A stretch of DNA of 64,000 bases from Streptomyces alboniger. GTDB lineage: Bacteria; Actinomycetota; Actinomycetes; Streptomycetales; Streptomycetaceae. The position numbers and the translations under genes were made by a program. The notes beneath the pieces were generated by a model. It saw only the letters and a list, made by a program, of their open reading frames with translations. It made no database searches and was not told the origin of the DNA. Every line of letters starts with the position of its first letter. The first letter of the stretch is position 1. The stretch spans positions 4,030,001 to 4,094,000 of the forward strand of contig NZ_CP023695.1 of the NCBI RefSeq assembly GCF_008704395.1, given 5' to 3'. This document shows, one piece after another, positions 33,039 through 42,032 of the stretch.

Positions 33039-33536
33039 TCAGTCGTGGTCCTCCCGCTCCTTCTCGGCGAGGCGGATGACGCAGACCGTGACGGCGAGCA
33101 GCAGCGCCGGGTCGGCGTCCTCGCGCACGACGTGCAGGCCGTACGCGTCGCGCACGCTGAACCAGCGGCGCGAGATGTCGGCGAGCAGTTCACCGTCGTA
33201 CTCGATGGCGAACTCACGGTCGAGGATCTTGCCGCTGACGTCCAGCTCGGTGCCGTCGACGAGCGCGACGCGGTAGTGGTTGCGCAGCAGGGACAGGCGC
33301 TTGCGCTTGACGGTGGCGAGCGCCTGTCCCTCCCGCTCGATGACCATCGTGTCGCGCAGGGCGAGCATCTTGGCGTGGATGTCGACGAGGACCCTGCCCT
33401 GCATGTCCTTCAGCTCGAAGGTGTCGCGCAGCCGCATCGCCTTGCCGTCGACGAAGAAGACCTTGCGGCCCCGGTCGTCCTCGATCCAGTAGTCGTCGCC
33501 GATGCCGAGCAGCCGGTCGCGTACGAGTAGTTTCAT
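33039..33536 (-). CDS. LURP-one-related beta-barrel protein
   Basis: A 165-residue protein of the LURP-one/Tubby-like C family. Sequence landmarks: MKLLVRDRLLGIGDDYWIED, GKAMRLRDTFELKDMQGRVL, LALRDTMVIEREGQALATVK and a Trp-containing late strand SRRWFSVRDAYGL. The fold is a twelve-strand barrel around a hydrophobic helix, related to phospholipid scramblases; bacterial function is unknown. The last helix (LLLAVTVCVIRLAEKE) may be the central or membrane helix. The ATG at 33536 is used. It is followed on the same strand by the repeat copy and preceded by a small membrane protein gene. Confidence 0.82.
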   Translation of the reverse strand: MKLLVRDRLLGIGDDYWIEDDRGRKVFFVDGKAMRLRDTFELKDMQGRVLVDIHAKMLALRDTMVIEREGQALATVKRKRLSLLRNHYRVALVDGTELDVSGKILDREFAIEYDGELLADISRRWFSVRDAYGLHVVREDADPALLLAVTVCVIRLAEKEREDHD

Positions 33537-33602
33537 GCCGCCATCACTACCCCGAAACCGGCACGGACCGGACGCGGCCCGACCGTGTCACCCCTCGGGG
33601 GG

Positions 33603-33833
33603 TCAGTAACCCCTGCGCTCCTGGTCGGGGTCGACGACCGTCGTCTGCGCGGCCGGTGGCACCACCGCCCGCCTGCGCCGCGCGATGCTGGTGAACGCGG
33701 CGACACCTATGAGACCCACCGCCATCATGACGAGACCGGCGACGGTGACGTTCAAGCCTTCCATCTTCCAGTCGGTCGCGAACGTGAGAATGGCGCCCAC
33801 GGCGATGAGGATGATGCATCCGCCCAGGCCCAT
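33603..33833 (-). CDS. Small two-TM membrane protein (DUF6458-like)
   Basis: A 76-residue protein with two hydrophobic helices (GLGGCIILIAVGAILTFA and VTVAGLVMMAVGLIGVAAF) joined by a short TDWKMEGLN turn, then a basic RRRR patch and a cytoplasmic tail ending DPDQERRGY. The pattern resembles the actinobacterial DUF6458 family. GGGAGG lies at a good distance before the ATG at 33833. The role is unknown. Confidence 0.8.
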   Translation of the reverse strand: MGLGGCIILIAVGAILTFATDWKMEGLNVTVAGLVMMAVGLIGVAAFTSIARRRRAVVPPAAQTTVVDPDQERRGY

Positions 33834-33910
33834 ATGGACCGCCTCCCTGTGGTCGTGTCTGCGCAGCACCGTGTACCCGGCTCAGCCACCACCACACGGG
33901 ATGCGGCCGC

Positions 33911-35209
33911 TCAGCCCTCCAGGAACGCCACGAGCGCGTTGGCCAGCAGGTACGGGTCGTCCGCGCCGCACAGCTCGCGCACGCTGTGCATGGACAGGAT
34001 CGCGACGCCGATGTCGACCGTCTTGATGCCGTGCCGGGCCGCGGTGATGGGGCCGATGGTCGTGCCGCACGGCATCGCGTTGTTGGAGACGAACGACTGG
34101 AAGGGCACGCCCGCCTTCTCGCACGCGGCGGCGAAGACCGAGCGTCCGGCGCCGTCCGTGGCGTAGCGGTTGTTGACGTTGACCTTGAGGATCGGGCCGC
34201 CGTTGGCACGGGGGTGGTGCGTCGGGTCGTGCCGCTCCGCGTAGTTGGGGTGCACGGCGTGGCCGGTGTCGGAGGAGAGGCAGACGGTGCCGGCGAAGGC
34301 GCGGGCCCGGTCCTCGTACGAGCCGCCGCGCGCGAACACGGACCGTTCGAGGACGCTGCCGAGCAGCGGGCCGTCGGCGCCGGTGTCGGACTGCGAGCCG
34401 TTCTCCTCGTGGTCGAAGGCGGCGAGTACGGGGATGTAGGGGAGGTCGTCCCCGGCCGCCACGGCGGTGAGGGCGGCCGTCGCGGCGTGCACGGACAGGA
34501 GGTTGTCCATGCGGGGGCCCGCGACCAGCTCGCGGTCGCGGCCCAGGTACGCGGGCGGCTCCACGGAGTACGTCATGAGGTCCCAGCCGGTGACCTCTCC
34601 CTCGGCGAGGCCGGTCTCCTCCTCCAGGAAGCGGATGAGGTCGCCCTCGTCGACGTCGTCGCCCAGGCCCCAAATGGGCTGCATGTGCTTCTGCTTGTCG
34701 AGCTTGAGCCCGTCGGTGGGCACGTTCCGGTCCATGTGGATGGCCAGTTGGGGCACGCGCAGCAGCGGCCGGTCGATGTTCACGAGCCGCGAGGTGCCGT
34801 CGCGCAGCGAGAGGCGGCCGGCGAGGCCGAGGTCCCTGTCGAGCCAGGAGTTGAGCAGGGGGCCGCCGTAGATCTCGACCGCGACCTGGCGCCACCCGTG
34901 GGCGCCGGCGTCGGGCTGCGGCTTCACGCGGAGGTTGGGGGAGTCGGTGTGGGCGCCGACGATCCGGAAGGGGGTGTGCGGGGAGGCGCTCTCCGGGACG
35001 TACCAGGCGACGATGGCGCCGCCCCTCAGCACGTACTTGCCGCCGGTCGTCCCGTCCCAGGCGTCGGTCTCCTCGACCTGCCGGAAGCCGGCCTTCTCCA
35101 GCCGCTCGGCGGCGCTCGCCACGGCGTGGTACGGCGAGGGGCTCGCCGCGAGGAAGGACATGAGGTCTTCGGTGTGGCCGCGGTCGAAGGGGCCGGAGGG
35201 TGTGCGCAT
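33911..35209 (-). CDS. apeB: M18-family aminopeptidase
   Basis: A 432-residue dizinc aminopeptidase of family M18 that removes N-terminal (usually acidic or neutral) residues from peptides in the cytoplasm. Motifs: zinc His in IVGAHTDSPNLRVKP, the bridging Asp and catalytic Glu region AAFDHEENGSQSDTGADGPL, SSDTGHAVHPNYAERHDPTH, and the C-terminal RELCGADDPYLLANALVAF. The ATG at 35209 is chosen by family N-terminus (PFDRGHTEDLMSFLAASPSP); upstream open frame has no supporting site. It is a monocistronic gene. Confidence 0.93.
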   Translation of the reverse strand: MRTPSGPFDRGHTEDLMSFLAASPSPYHAVASAAERLEKAGFRQVEETDAWDGTTGGKYVLRGGAIVAWYVPESASPHTPFRIVGAHTDSPNLRVKPQPDAGAHGWRQVAVEIYGGPLLNSWLDRDLGLAGRLSLRDGTSRLVNIDRPLLRVPQLAIHMDRNVPTDGLKLDKQKHMQPIWGLGDDVDEGDLIRFLEEETGLAEGEVTGWDLMTYSVEPPAYLGRDRELVAGPRMDNLLSVHAATAALTAVAAGDDLPYIPVLAAFDHEENGSQSDTGADGPLLGSVLERSVFARGGSYEDRARAFAGTVCLSSDTGHAVHPNYAERHDPTHHPRANGGPILKVNVNNRYATDGAGRSVFAAACEKAGVPFQSFVSNNAMPCGTTIGPITAARHGIKTVDIGVAILSMHSVRELCGADDPYLLANALVAFLEG

Positions 35210-35427
35210 GGCTGCCAGCCTAGCCAGAGCGGTTGCTTTTCTGCGGGGCGGTTCTTCCGGTGCGGGGGCGGCTGTTCCCTGTCCCGCCGCTTCGCGACGG
35301 ATACCTCCCACCCGCCCGTACGCCCCGCATCAGCTGCGGGGTGAGCCGCTCGGCCTGGGGCCTGCCTCAGGTCCCGCGGTCGCCGGGTGAGGAAGGGGGC
35401 GGGGCCCCCGGGGTGGCAGATGCGCGG

Positions 35428-35456
35428 GTGGCCCGCCCCCGAGGGGGGCGGGCCAC
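35428..35456. terminator. Hairpin downstream of the acyl-CoA dehydrogenase gene
   Basis: A perfect 13-bp stem (35428-35440 with 35444-35456) and a 3-nt loop, 26 bp after the leftward gene's stop. The rest of the 272-bp gap to the aminopeptidase start shows no other feature. Confidence 0.82.
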
Positions 35457-35481
35457 TGCGTTGTGCGTGAGGTGGGCGGGG

Positions 35482-37308
35482 TCAGAACGCCGCCTCGTCC
35501 AGTTCCATGATGGACAGCTCCACGCCCTCGGCGAGCTTCCGCTCGGCCGCTACGCCCGGCAGGACCGTCGTCGCGAAGAACTTGGCCGCCGCGATCTTGC
35601 CCTCGTAGAACGGCTTGTCCTTCGCCGAGGCCGTCTCCAGCTTCTCGGCGGCGACCGCGGCACCACGGAGCAGCAGGTAGCCGACGACCACGTCGCCCGA
35701 GGCCATCAGGAGGCGCGTCGTGTTGAGGCCCACCTTGTAGATGGACTTCACGTCCTGCTCCGTCGCCGCGAGGTCCGTCAGCATGACGCCGACGATGGCC
35801 TCCAGCTCAACCGCGGCCTTGGCCAGCTCCTCGCGGGCGGCGGCCAGCGTCTCGCCGCCCGTGCCGACCGCCAGGAACTTCTTGATCTCCTCGGCGAGGC
35901 CGTTCAGCGCCGCGCCCTGGTTGCGGACGATCTTCCGGAAGAAGTAGTCCTGGCCCTGGATCGCGGTCGTGCCCTCGTACAGGGTGTCGATCTTCGCGTC
36001 ACGGATGTACTGCTCGATCGGGTACTCCTGGAGGTACCCCGAGCCGCCGAACGTCTGGAGCGACTGCGCCAGCAGCTCGTACGACTTCTCCGAGCCGTAG
36101 CCCTTCACGATCGGCAGGAGCAGGTCGTTGAGCGCGTGCAGCTGCGACGCGTCCTCGCCCGCCGCCTCCTTGACCTGGATCTCGTCCTGGACGGCCGCGG
36201 TGTGCAGCACGAGCGCGCGCATGCCCTCGGCGTACGCCTTCTGCGTCATGAGCGAGCGGCGCACGTCCGGGTGGTGGGTGATCGTCACCTTCGGCGCCGT
36301 CTTGTCCATGAACTGGGCGAGGTCCGGACCCTGGACGCGCTCCTTGGCGTACTCCAGGGCGTTCAGGTAGCCCGTCGAGAGCGTGGCGATGGCCTTCGTG
36401 CCGACCATCATGCGCGCGAACTCGATGATCATGAACATCTGGCGGATGCCGTCGTGCTTGTCGCCGATCAGCCAGCCCTTGGCGGGGTGCTGGTCGCCGA
36501 AGGTCATCTCGCACGTGTTGGAGGCCTTGAGGCCCATCTTGTGCTCGACGTTCGTGGCGTAGACGCCGTTGCGCTCGCCCAGCTCGCCGGTCTCCCAGTC
36601 GAAGTTGTACTTCGGGACCAGGAAGAGGGAGAGGCCCTTGGTGCCGGGACCCGCACCCTCGGGGCGGGCGAGGACGTAGTGGAGGATGTTCTCCGACATG
36701 TCGTGCTCACCGGACGTGATGAAGCGCTTCACGCCCTCGATGTGCCAGGAGCCGTCCTCCTGCTGGACCGCCTTCGTGCGACCGGCGCCGACGTCCGAAC
36801 CGGCGTCCGGCTCGGTGAGGACCATCGTGGAGCCCCACTGCTTGTCCACGGCGATCTGCGCGACCTTCTTCTGCGCCTCGTTGCCCTCCTCGAAGAGGAT
36901 GCCGGCGAACGCCGGGCCCGAGGAGTACATCCAGACGGCCGGGTTGGCGCCGAGCAGCAGCTCCGCGTACGCCCAGATCAGGGAGCGCGGGGAGGTCGTG
37001 CCGCCGATCTCCTCGGGCAGGCCGAGGCGCCAGTACTCGGAGTCCATGAAGGCCTGGTAGCTCTTCTTGAAGGACGCCGGGACGGGCGCGGTGTTGGTCT
37101 CCGGGTCGAAGACCGGGGGGTTGCGGTCGGCGTCCGTGAAGGACTCGGCCAGCTCGTTCTCGGCGAGGCGGCGCAGCTCGTCGAGGATGCTCTTGGCGGT
37201 GTCGACGTCCATCTCCGCGAACGGGCCGGTGCCGTACAGCTTGTCGCGGCCGAGCACCTCGAAGAGGTTGAACTCGATGTCGCGGAGATTCGACTTGTAG
37301 TGGCCCAT
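35482..37308 (-). CDS. Acyl-CoA dehydrogenase, FadE5-like long form
   Basis: A 608-residue FAD-dependent acyl-CoA dehydrogenase, much longer than the ~380-residue norm and close to the 610-residue FadE5 type with extra N- and C-terminal helical regions. Landmarks: the N-terminal [20 protein letters not shown] typical of that group, flavin-binding [18 protein letters not shown], the substrate region [40 protein letters not shown] and the catalytic-region [20 protein letters not shown]. It introduces the 2,3-double bond in fatty acyl-CoA beta-oxidation. The ATG at 37308 has ACGGAG upstream. A TACC-N4-GGTA palindrome lies 59 bp upstream. Confidence 0.92.
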   Translation of the reverse strand: MGHYKSNLRDIEFNLFEVLGRDKLYGTGPFAEMDVDTAKSILDELRRLAENELAESFTDADRNPPVFDPETNTAPVPASFKKSYQAFMDSEYWRLGLPEEIGGTTSPRSLIWAYAELLLGANPAVWMYSSGPAFAGILFEEGNEAQKKVAQIAVDKQWGSTMVLTEPDAGSDVGAGRTKAVQQEDGSWHIEGVKRFITSGEHDMSENILHYVLARPEGAGPGTKGLSLFLVPKYNFDWETGELGERNGVYATNVEHKMGLKASNTCEMTFGDQHPAKGWLIGDKHDGIRQMFMIIEFARMMVGTKAIATLSTGYLNALEYAKERVQGPDLAQFMDKTAPKVTITHHPDVRRSLMTQKAYAEGMRALVLHTAAVQDEIQVKEAAGEDASQLHALNDLLLPIVKGYGSEKSYELLAQSLQTFGGSGYLQEYPIEQYIRDAKIDTLYEGTTAIQGQDYFFRKIVRNQGAALNGLAEEIKKFLAVGTGGETLAAAREELAKAAVELEAIVGVMLTDLAATEQDVKSIYKVGLNTTRLLMASGDVVVGYLLLRGAAVAAEKLETASAKDKPFYEGKIAAAKFFATTVLPGVAAERKLAEGVELSIMELDEAAF

Positions 37309-37366
37309 GGCGAAGGCTCCGTAAGCAGGAAAGGGATGGAATACCAGCAAGTAGCTACGATGATGC

Positions 37367-37378
37367 TACCCGTCGGTA
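37367..37378. promoter_or_regulatory. Palindrome TACCCGTCGGTA upstream of the acyl-CoA dehydrogenase
   Basis: TACC-CGTC-GGTA lies in the 120-bp divergent region between the acyl-CoA dehydrogenase and SseB-domain genes. It has the form of a TetR-family (fatty-acid regulator) half-site pair. Assignment is inferred from position only. Confidence 0.4.
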
Positions 37379-37428
37379 ATAAGATGCAACCCCTAGCCGC
37401 CCATCTGTGACTCAGTAGGCTTCCACCC

Positions 37429-37920
37429 ATGTACGGCTATGACCAGAACCCCGGCGCTCAGCAGCAGTACGCACCGCCGGGGGCGCAGCCACCGCCGCAG
37501 CAGATGTCGGGCATGCCCGGCGGTGGGTACGGCCAGCAGCCTCCGCTCTACCCCGAGCCCTCGCCCCCGTCCCTGGCGGACGCGGTGCGGGCCTTCACGA
37601 CCGGATCGATGTCCGCCGAGGACTTCCAGCAGATCTTCGCGGCCTCGAAGGTCTACTGCCCCCGCGGCGACAACCCCGGCTTCCTCGCGCTGCACAACAC
37701 CCAGCAGCCCGTCATCCCGATGTTCACCTCCCTCAAGGAGCTGCGGCGGTACGCGGGCAAGGACTCGAAGTACTTCGTGATCACCGGCGCGGAGGTCATC
37801 GATCTCCTGCCGACGGGATACGGCTTCGTCCTGGACATGGAGGGCGAGCACCGGATGGTCTTCGACGCGAAGGCCGTGGAGCAGATGGTCGACTTCGCGA
37901 TGCGGCGCATGTACGGGTGA
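37429..37920 (+). CDS. SseB N-terminal-domain protein with Gln/Pro/Gly-rich leader
   Basis: A 163-residue protein. The first ~45 residues are Gln/Pro/Gly/Tyr-rich and disordered (MYGYDQNPGAQQQYAPPGAQ). From ~residue 45 an SseB N-terminal domain follows, seen in SLADAVRAFTTGSMSAEDFQ, VIPMFTSLKELRRYAG and TGYGFVLDMEGEHRMVFDAK. The family function is unclear; Streptomyces carries several such proteins, some near ESX-type genes, but none are visible here. It is divergent from the acyl-CoA dehydrogenase gene. Confidence 0.82.
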   Translation: MYGYDQNPGAQQQYAPPGAQPPPQQMSGMPGGGYGQQPPLYPEPSPPSLADAVRAFTTGSMSAEDFQQIFAASKVYCPRGDNPGFLALHNTQQPVIPMFTSLKELRRYAGKDSKYFVITGAEVIDLLPTGYGFVLDMEGEHRMVFDAKAVEQMVDFAMRRMYG

Positions 37921-38030
37921 GTGCGGCGCGCCCGGCCGGCTGACCTTCGGGGGCCGGACGGGGTACGGCAGGTGCCGCCCCGTCAGGTGAACGGGGAGCG
38001 GGGCGCGTTCGGGGCGGCGGCGGACGCGGG

Positions 38031-39737
38031 ATGTCTCCGGCTATGCCCGCGTCCCTGATCTCCTGGCGGCCCGTCGCGGTCGGTGTCCTCCTATGCGTGA
38101 CGATGCTCTGCGCTGTGCCGGTTACGTGGGCGGGGCCTCCCCCGCCTCCTGCGCCTGCGGCTCCTGCGCCTGCGGCTCCTGCGCCTGCGGCCCCCGCGCC
38201 TGTGGCCCCCGCGCCTGCGGCCCCCGGAGTCCCGGCCGACCCCGCCCTGGCCCGCCGCTTCGCGGCGGATGTCTCCCACCCACCCACCCGGTTGCCCCGC
38301 GCTGAGCAGCTGGGTGGGCGGGTGGCGGGTGTGCCTCCCGACCCGGGCCGTTTGCCCGGCGCTGAGCAGCTGAGCGGGAGGGTGGCGGATGTGCCTCCCG
38401 CCCGTTTGCCCGGCGCTGAGCAGCGAGCCGAAAGTCCCGCCGACCGTGCCCACCGCGACTTCCTCGACCGTGGGCCGGCGGCCCGGGTTATGACCGCCGC
38501 CCACCGGGGGCAGTGGCGCAAGGCGCCCGAGAACAGTCTCGCCGCGATCCGCGCGGGCTTCGCGGACGGGGCCGAGATCGTTGAGGTGGACGTCCGGCTG
38601 ACCAGGGACAAGGTGCCCGTCCTGATGCACGACGCGACCGTGGACCGCACCACGGACGGCACCGGCCGCGTCGCCGACCTCACCCACGCCCAGCTGCGCG
38701 GCCTGCGCCTTCGCGCGGGCCTGGGCGGTCGCCAGGCGCCGCTCACCGGCGAACGGATCCCCACGCTCGCCGAGGCCATACAGACCGCCCGCACGCTCGG
38801 TCTGGTCAATCTCGACCAGGCGTGGAAGGACCGCGAGGCCGTCTGGCGGGTGCTTGAGGAGACCGGCACCGTGCGCAACGGCCTCTTCAAGTCTCCCGCT
38901 CCGGTGCCCGAGGTGCGGGCGTTCCTCGACCGTCACCGGGGCGCGCTGTACATGCACCTGGTGGACGACACCAACGCGGCATCCGTCGAGGAGTTCGGGA
39001 GGAACCGGCCGCCCGCCTTCGAGGTCGTCTTCGACGACGTGCGCGACAAGGTGGCCCAGCCCGTCTTCCTCCGGGGGCTGCGGGCGACGGGCCGGGTGTG
39101 GTTCAACACCATGCGGAACGACTACGCCGCCAAGTTCACCGACGAGGCCTCCCTCATCGACCCCGCCCGCGGGTGGGCGGCGCTCATCGCCGGCTTCCAG
39201 GCGACGCTCATCCAGACCGACAACGTCGAGGCGCTGGAGTCCTACCTGGCCAAGGGTGTCGCGGACGCGGTGCCGCCCGGTGCGGTACGCGTCCAGGCGG
39301 AGAACTACGCCCCCGGCGGCGCGGGCGTCTCCTACCACGACACCGATGCGGGGAACCGGGGTGACGGGCCGGGGCGGCGCGGCGACCACGTCGACGTGTG
39401 CGACCACGACGGCGCGGTGGTGGTGTGCTGGATGCGCGGCTCGGAGTGGATCACCTACGGAGTGGACGTACCGAAGGACGGCAGCTACACGCTCAAGGCG
39501 CGGGCGTCGTCCCCGTACGCGTCCGCGGGGACCTATCGGATCGCCTACGACGGCGGCCCGCCCGGCAGGCCCGTGCACGTCGCCAACACCACGGCCCACT
39601 ACGCCTTCGCGCTCCAGGACAGCCGCGACCCGCGCCGCCTCACGCGCGGGCGCCACACCGTACGCGTCTCCCTGGACGCGGGCGCGTTCCAGAACTGGAA
39701 CCTCGATTACCTCCAGCTGGAGCCGGTCGGGCCGTAA
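38031..39737 (+). CDS. Exported glycerophosphodiester phosphodiesterase with C-terminal carbohydrate-binding-like module
   Basis: A ~568-residue secreted protein. A signal peptide (~1-35, VAVGVLLCVTMLCAVPVTWA) is followed by a PAAPA-repeat stretch and three imperfect copies of a unit like RLPGAEQLSGRVADVPP. The GDPD domain (~residues 150-425) has the catalytic AHRGQWRKAPENSLAAI, EVDVRLTRDKVPVLMHD and a late metal-binding His. The C-terminal ~135 residues (AENYAPGGAGVSYHDTDAGN to WNLDYLQLEPVG) form a CBM6/CBM35-like beta-sandwich. It probably cleaves glycerophosphodiesters or teichoic-acid-like polymers outside the cell. Starts at 38031 or 38043 are both possible. Confidence 0.87.
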   Translation: MSPAMPASLISWRPVAVGVLLCVTMLCAVPVTWAGPPPPPAPAAPAPAAPAPAAPAPVAPAPAAPGVPADPALARRFAADVSHPPTRLPRAEQLGGRVAGVPPDPGRLPGAEQLSGRVADVPPARLPGAEQRAESPADRAHRDFLDRGPAARVMTAAHRGQWRKAPENSLAAIRAGFADGAEIVEVDVRLTRDKVPVLMHDATVDRTTDGTGRVADLTHAQLRGLRLRAGLGGRQAPLTGERIPTLAEAIQTARTLGLVNLDQAWKDREAVWRVLEETGTVRNGLFKSPAPVPEVRAFLDRHRGALYMHLVDDTNAASVEEFGRNRPPAFEVVFDDVRDKVAQPVFLRGLRATGRVWFNTMRNDYAAKFTDEASLIDPARGWAALIAGFQATLIQTDNVEALESYLAKGVADAVPPGAVRVQAENYAPGGAGVSYHDTDAGNRGDGPGRRGDHVDVCDHDGAVVVCWMRGSEWITYGVDVPKDGSYTLKARASSPYASAGTYRIAYDGGPPGRPVHVANTTAHYAFALQDSRDPRRLTRGRHTVRVSLDAGAFQNWNLDYLQLEPVGP

Positions 39738-39796
39738 CCGGGGACCGGACCGGAAGAGCACGGGACAGAACCAGCCACGCGCGCAGCACCGGAGAG

Positions 39797-39820
39797 ACCC
39801 GGAGGGAATGTCCTCCGGGT
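39797..39820 (+). terminator. Terminator hairpin after the glycerophosphodiesterase gene
   Basis: A 9-bp stem, ACCCGGAGG (39797-39805) with CCTCCGGGT (39812-39820), and a 6-nt loop, followed by a T-rich TTCGTTCGTT. Confidence 0.75.
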
Positions 39821-39842
39821 TTCGTTCGTTCAAGTGGCAGAA

Positions 39843-39858
39843 AGTTCTACGTTCAACT
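39843..39858. promoter_or_regulatory. Imperfect palindrome AGTTCTACGTTCAACT upstream of the pirin gene
   Basis: AGTT-N2-ACGT-N2-AACT, 12 of 16 positions symmetric, ending 28 bp before the pirin ATG. It overlaps where a promoter should be and has the shape of a MarR-type operator. No cognate regulator gene is adjacent. Confidence 0.45.
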
Positions 39859-39886
39859 AAAGTGAGCGCACAAGGAGGTCCCGACC

Positions 39887-40843
39887 ATGCCCGCAGTGAC
39901 CGTCGAGAACCCGCTGACCCTGCCCCGAGTGGTGGCCCCGGCCGATGCCGTGGCGCGCCCCGTGCTCGCTGTGACCACCGCGCCGAGCGGCTTCGAGGGC
40001 GAGGGCTTCCCGGTGCGCCGGGCCTTCGCGGGGATCAACTACAAGTACCTCGACCCGTTCATCATGATGGATCAGATGGGTGAGGTGGAGTGGGAGGCCG
40101 GCGAGCCGAAGGGCACTCCGTGGCACCCGCACCGCGGCTTCGAGACGGTCACGTACCTGATCGACGGCACCTTCGTCCACCAGGACTCCAACGGCGGTGG
40201 CGGCACCATCCGCAACGGCGACACCCAGTGGATGACGGCGGGCTCCGGGCTGCTGCACATCGAGGCGCCGCCGGAGCAGCTCGTCATGTCCGGCGGCCTC
40301 TTCCACGGCCTCCAGCTGTGGGTGAACCTGCCCGCCAAGGACAAGATGATGGACCCCCGCTACCAGGACATCCGCGGCGGCCAGGTCCAGCTGCTCGCCT
40401 CCCCCGACGGCGGCGCGCTGCTCCGCGTCATCGCCGGTGACCTGGACGGCCACGAGGGGCCGGGCATCACGCACACGCCGATCACGATGATCCACGCGAC
40501 CGTGCGGCCCGGCGCCGAGGTGACGCTGCCCTGGCAGGCGGACTTCAACGGACTCGCGTACGTCCTCTCCGGGCGCGGCACGGTCGGTGCCGAGCGCCGC
40601 CCCGTGCACAGCGGGCAGACCGCGGTCTTCGGCGCCGGGTCCTCGCTGACCGTCCGCGCGGACGAACGGCAGGACGCGCACGCCCCCGACCTGGAGGTCG
40701 TACTCCTCGGCGGGCGGCCGATCCGTGAGCCGATGGCGCACTACGGCCCGTTCGTGATGAACAGTCAGGCCGAGCTGCGGCAGGCCTTCGAGGACTTCCA
40801 GAAGGGGTTGCTCGGCACGGTCCCGGCCGTGCACGGCATGTAG
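39887..40843 (+). CDS. Pirin-family protein (bicupin)
   Basis: A 318-residue pirin. The N-terminal cupin carries the metal site in GTPWHPHRGFETVTYLIDG (two His), a His in GTFVHQDSNGGGG context, HIEAPPE and the Glu following, all conserved in Fe-pirins. The C-terminal cupin (~residues 190-300) lacks a full metal set. Pirins include quercetin 2,3-dioxygenases and redox-responsive co-regulators; which applies here is unknown. The ATG at 39887 follows AAGGAGG. A palindrome just upstream suggests redox- or phenolic-responsive control. Confidence 0.9.
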   Translation: MPAVTVENPLTLPRVVAPADAVARPVLAVTTAPSGFEGEGFPVRRAFAGINYKYLDPFIMMDQMGEVEWEAGEPKGTPWHPHRGFETVTYLIDGTFVHQDSNGGGGTIRNGDTQWMTAGSGLLHIEAPPEQLVMSGGLFHGLQLWVNLPAKDKMMDPRYQDIRGGQVQLLASPDGGALLRVIAGDLDGHEGPGITHTPITMIHATVRPGAEVTLPWQADFNGLAYVLSGRGTVGAERRPVHSGQTAVFGAGSSLTVRADERQDAHAPDLEVVLLGGRPIREPMAHYGPFVMNSQAELRQAFEDFQKGLLGTVPAVHGM

Positions 40844-40889
40844 CCGTACATAACGTGCGCGGCGCCGGGCGGCGTGCTCGGGTGGGAGG

Positions 40890-41927
40890 GTGCTGACCCT
40901 CCTCCCCGAACCCGTCCGGCGCCTCGCCGCCTGGTGCGCGGTGGTGCTGCTCGTCGTGGGTGTGGCCGCCGTCGGCGTCTGGCTGTGCGTCACCTTCCAG
41001 ACGGCCGTGACGCCGGTCCTGCTCGCCCTCCTCGGGACCGCGCTCCTCGGGCCGCTGTACAGGCGGCTGCTCAGGATGCGGGTGCAGCGGTCGCTGGCCG
41101 CCGGGCTGACCTGCGCGGCGGTCGTCGCCGTGGTCGGCGGGGTCACCTACATCGTGGCCAAGGCCCTGATCGACACGGGCGACCAGATCATCGCCTCCCT
41201 GAGGACCGCGGCGACCGACCTCGCCAAGTACTTCGGGGCCGCCGGCACCTCGCTCGACGACCTGGCGTCGAACGCCAAGGAGCTGCTCGGCAAGTTCGGC
41301 GGGACCGCGGCCTCGGGAGTGCTCAGCGGGCTCAGCGTCGTCGGCGAGGTCATCGCCATGGCCGTACTCGCACTCCTGCTGGTCTTCTTCTTCCTGCGGG
41401 ACTCCGGCAAGGCGATGGCCTCGCTGCGCTCGCTCGCGCCGGGGGACTCCGCCGATGTCGTGGAGGCCATGGCGCACCGGGCCTTCGGCGCCATCGAGGG
41501 CTTCATGCGGGGCACGACGATCATCGCCTTCATCGACGCCCTCTGCATCACCGTCGGGCTGCTGATCCTCGATGTGCCGGGGGCGGTGGGCCTCGGCGCG
41601 CTCGTCTTCGTCGGCGCCTACATCCCGTACCTGGGGGCGTTCCTGTCCGGCGCGATCGCCGTCCTCGTCGCCCTCGCGGACCGCGGCTTCGTCATCGCGC
41701 TGTGGGCGCTCGGGGTGGTCCTCGCCGTGCAGGTCCTGGAGGGGCACGTCCTCCAGCCGGTGATCCAGAGCCGGACGGTGCAGATGCACCCGGCCGTGGT
41801 GATGCTGACCATCACGGCGGGCGCGTCCGTCGCGGGCATCATCGGCATGCTGCTCGCGGTACCGCTGACGGCGGCGGCCTTCGGCATCGTCGCGGAACTG
41901 CGCTCCCGCTACTCCGCCACGGCGTAG
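40890..41927 (+). CDS. AI-2E-family transporter (PerM/TqsA type)
   Basis: A 345-residue membrane protein of the AI-2E family. Two N-terminal helices (VVLLVVGVAAVGVWLCVTF and VLLALLGTALLGPLYRRLL), an extracytoplasmic coiled segment (~residues 90-140), and a C-terminal helical cluster with family motifs FFLRDSGKAMASL, GALVFVGAYIPYLGAFLSG and VLEGHVLQPVIQSRTVQMHP. Members export varied solutes or act as Na+/H+ antiporters; the substrate is undefined. The GTG at 40890 is the best start although the GGGAGG is immediately adjacent, so initiation may be weak. It follows the pirin gene by 46 bp and may be co-transcribed. Confidence 0.85.
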   Translation: MLTLLPEPVRRLAAWCAVVLLVVGVAAVGVWLCVTFQTAVTPVLLALLGTALLGPLYRRLLRMRVQRSLAAGLTCAAVVAVVGGVTYIVAKALIDTGDQIIASLRTAATDLAKYFGAAGTSLDDLASNAKELLGKFGGTAASGVLSGLSVVGEVIAMAVLALLLVFFFLRDSGKAMASLRSLAPGDSADVVEAMAHRAFGAIEGFMRGTTIIAFIDALCITVGLLILDVPGAVGLGALVFVGAYIPYLGAFLSGAIAVLVALADRGFVIALWALGVVLAVQVLEGHVLQPVIQSRTVQMHPAVVMLTITAGASVAGIIGMLLAVPLTAAAFGIVAELRSRYSATA

Positions 41928-41950
41928 CGCCCCGAGCAGCGCCCCGAATA

Positions 41951-41986
41951 GCGCCCCGAAGGGGCGCGGGCAACTGCGCGACCAGC
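41951..41986 (-). repeat. Dispersed GC-rich repeat, inverted copy
   Basis: Reads on the minus strand as GGTCGCGCAGTTGCCCGCGC then CCCTTCGGGGCGC, the same core as the plus-strand copies with one base change. It lies between two converging genes, where it could act as a terminator. Confidence 0.78.
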
Positions 41987-42032
41987 CAACGACAACCCGC
42001 GCGTTATCGGCCCCCCGCCGCTGCCCCGGTAC

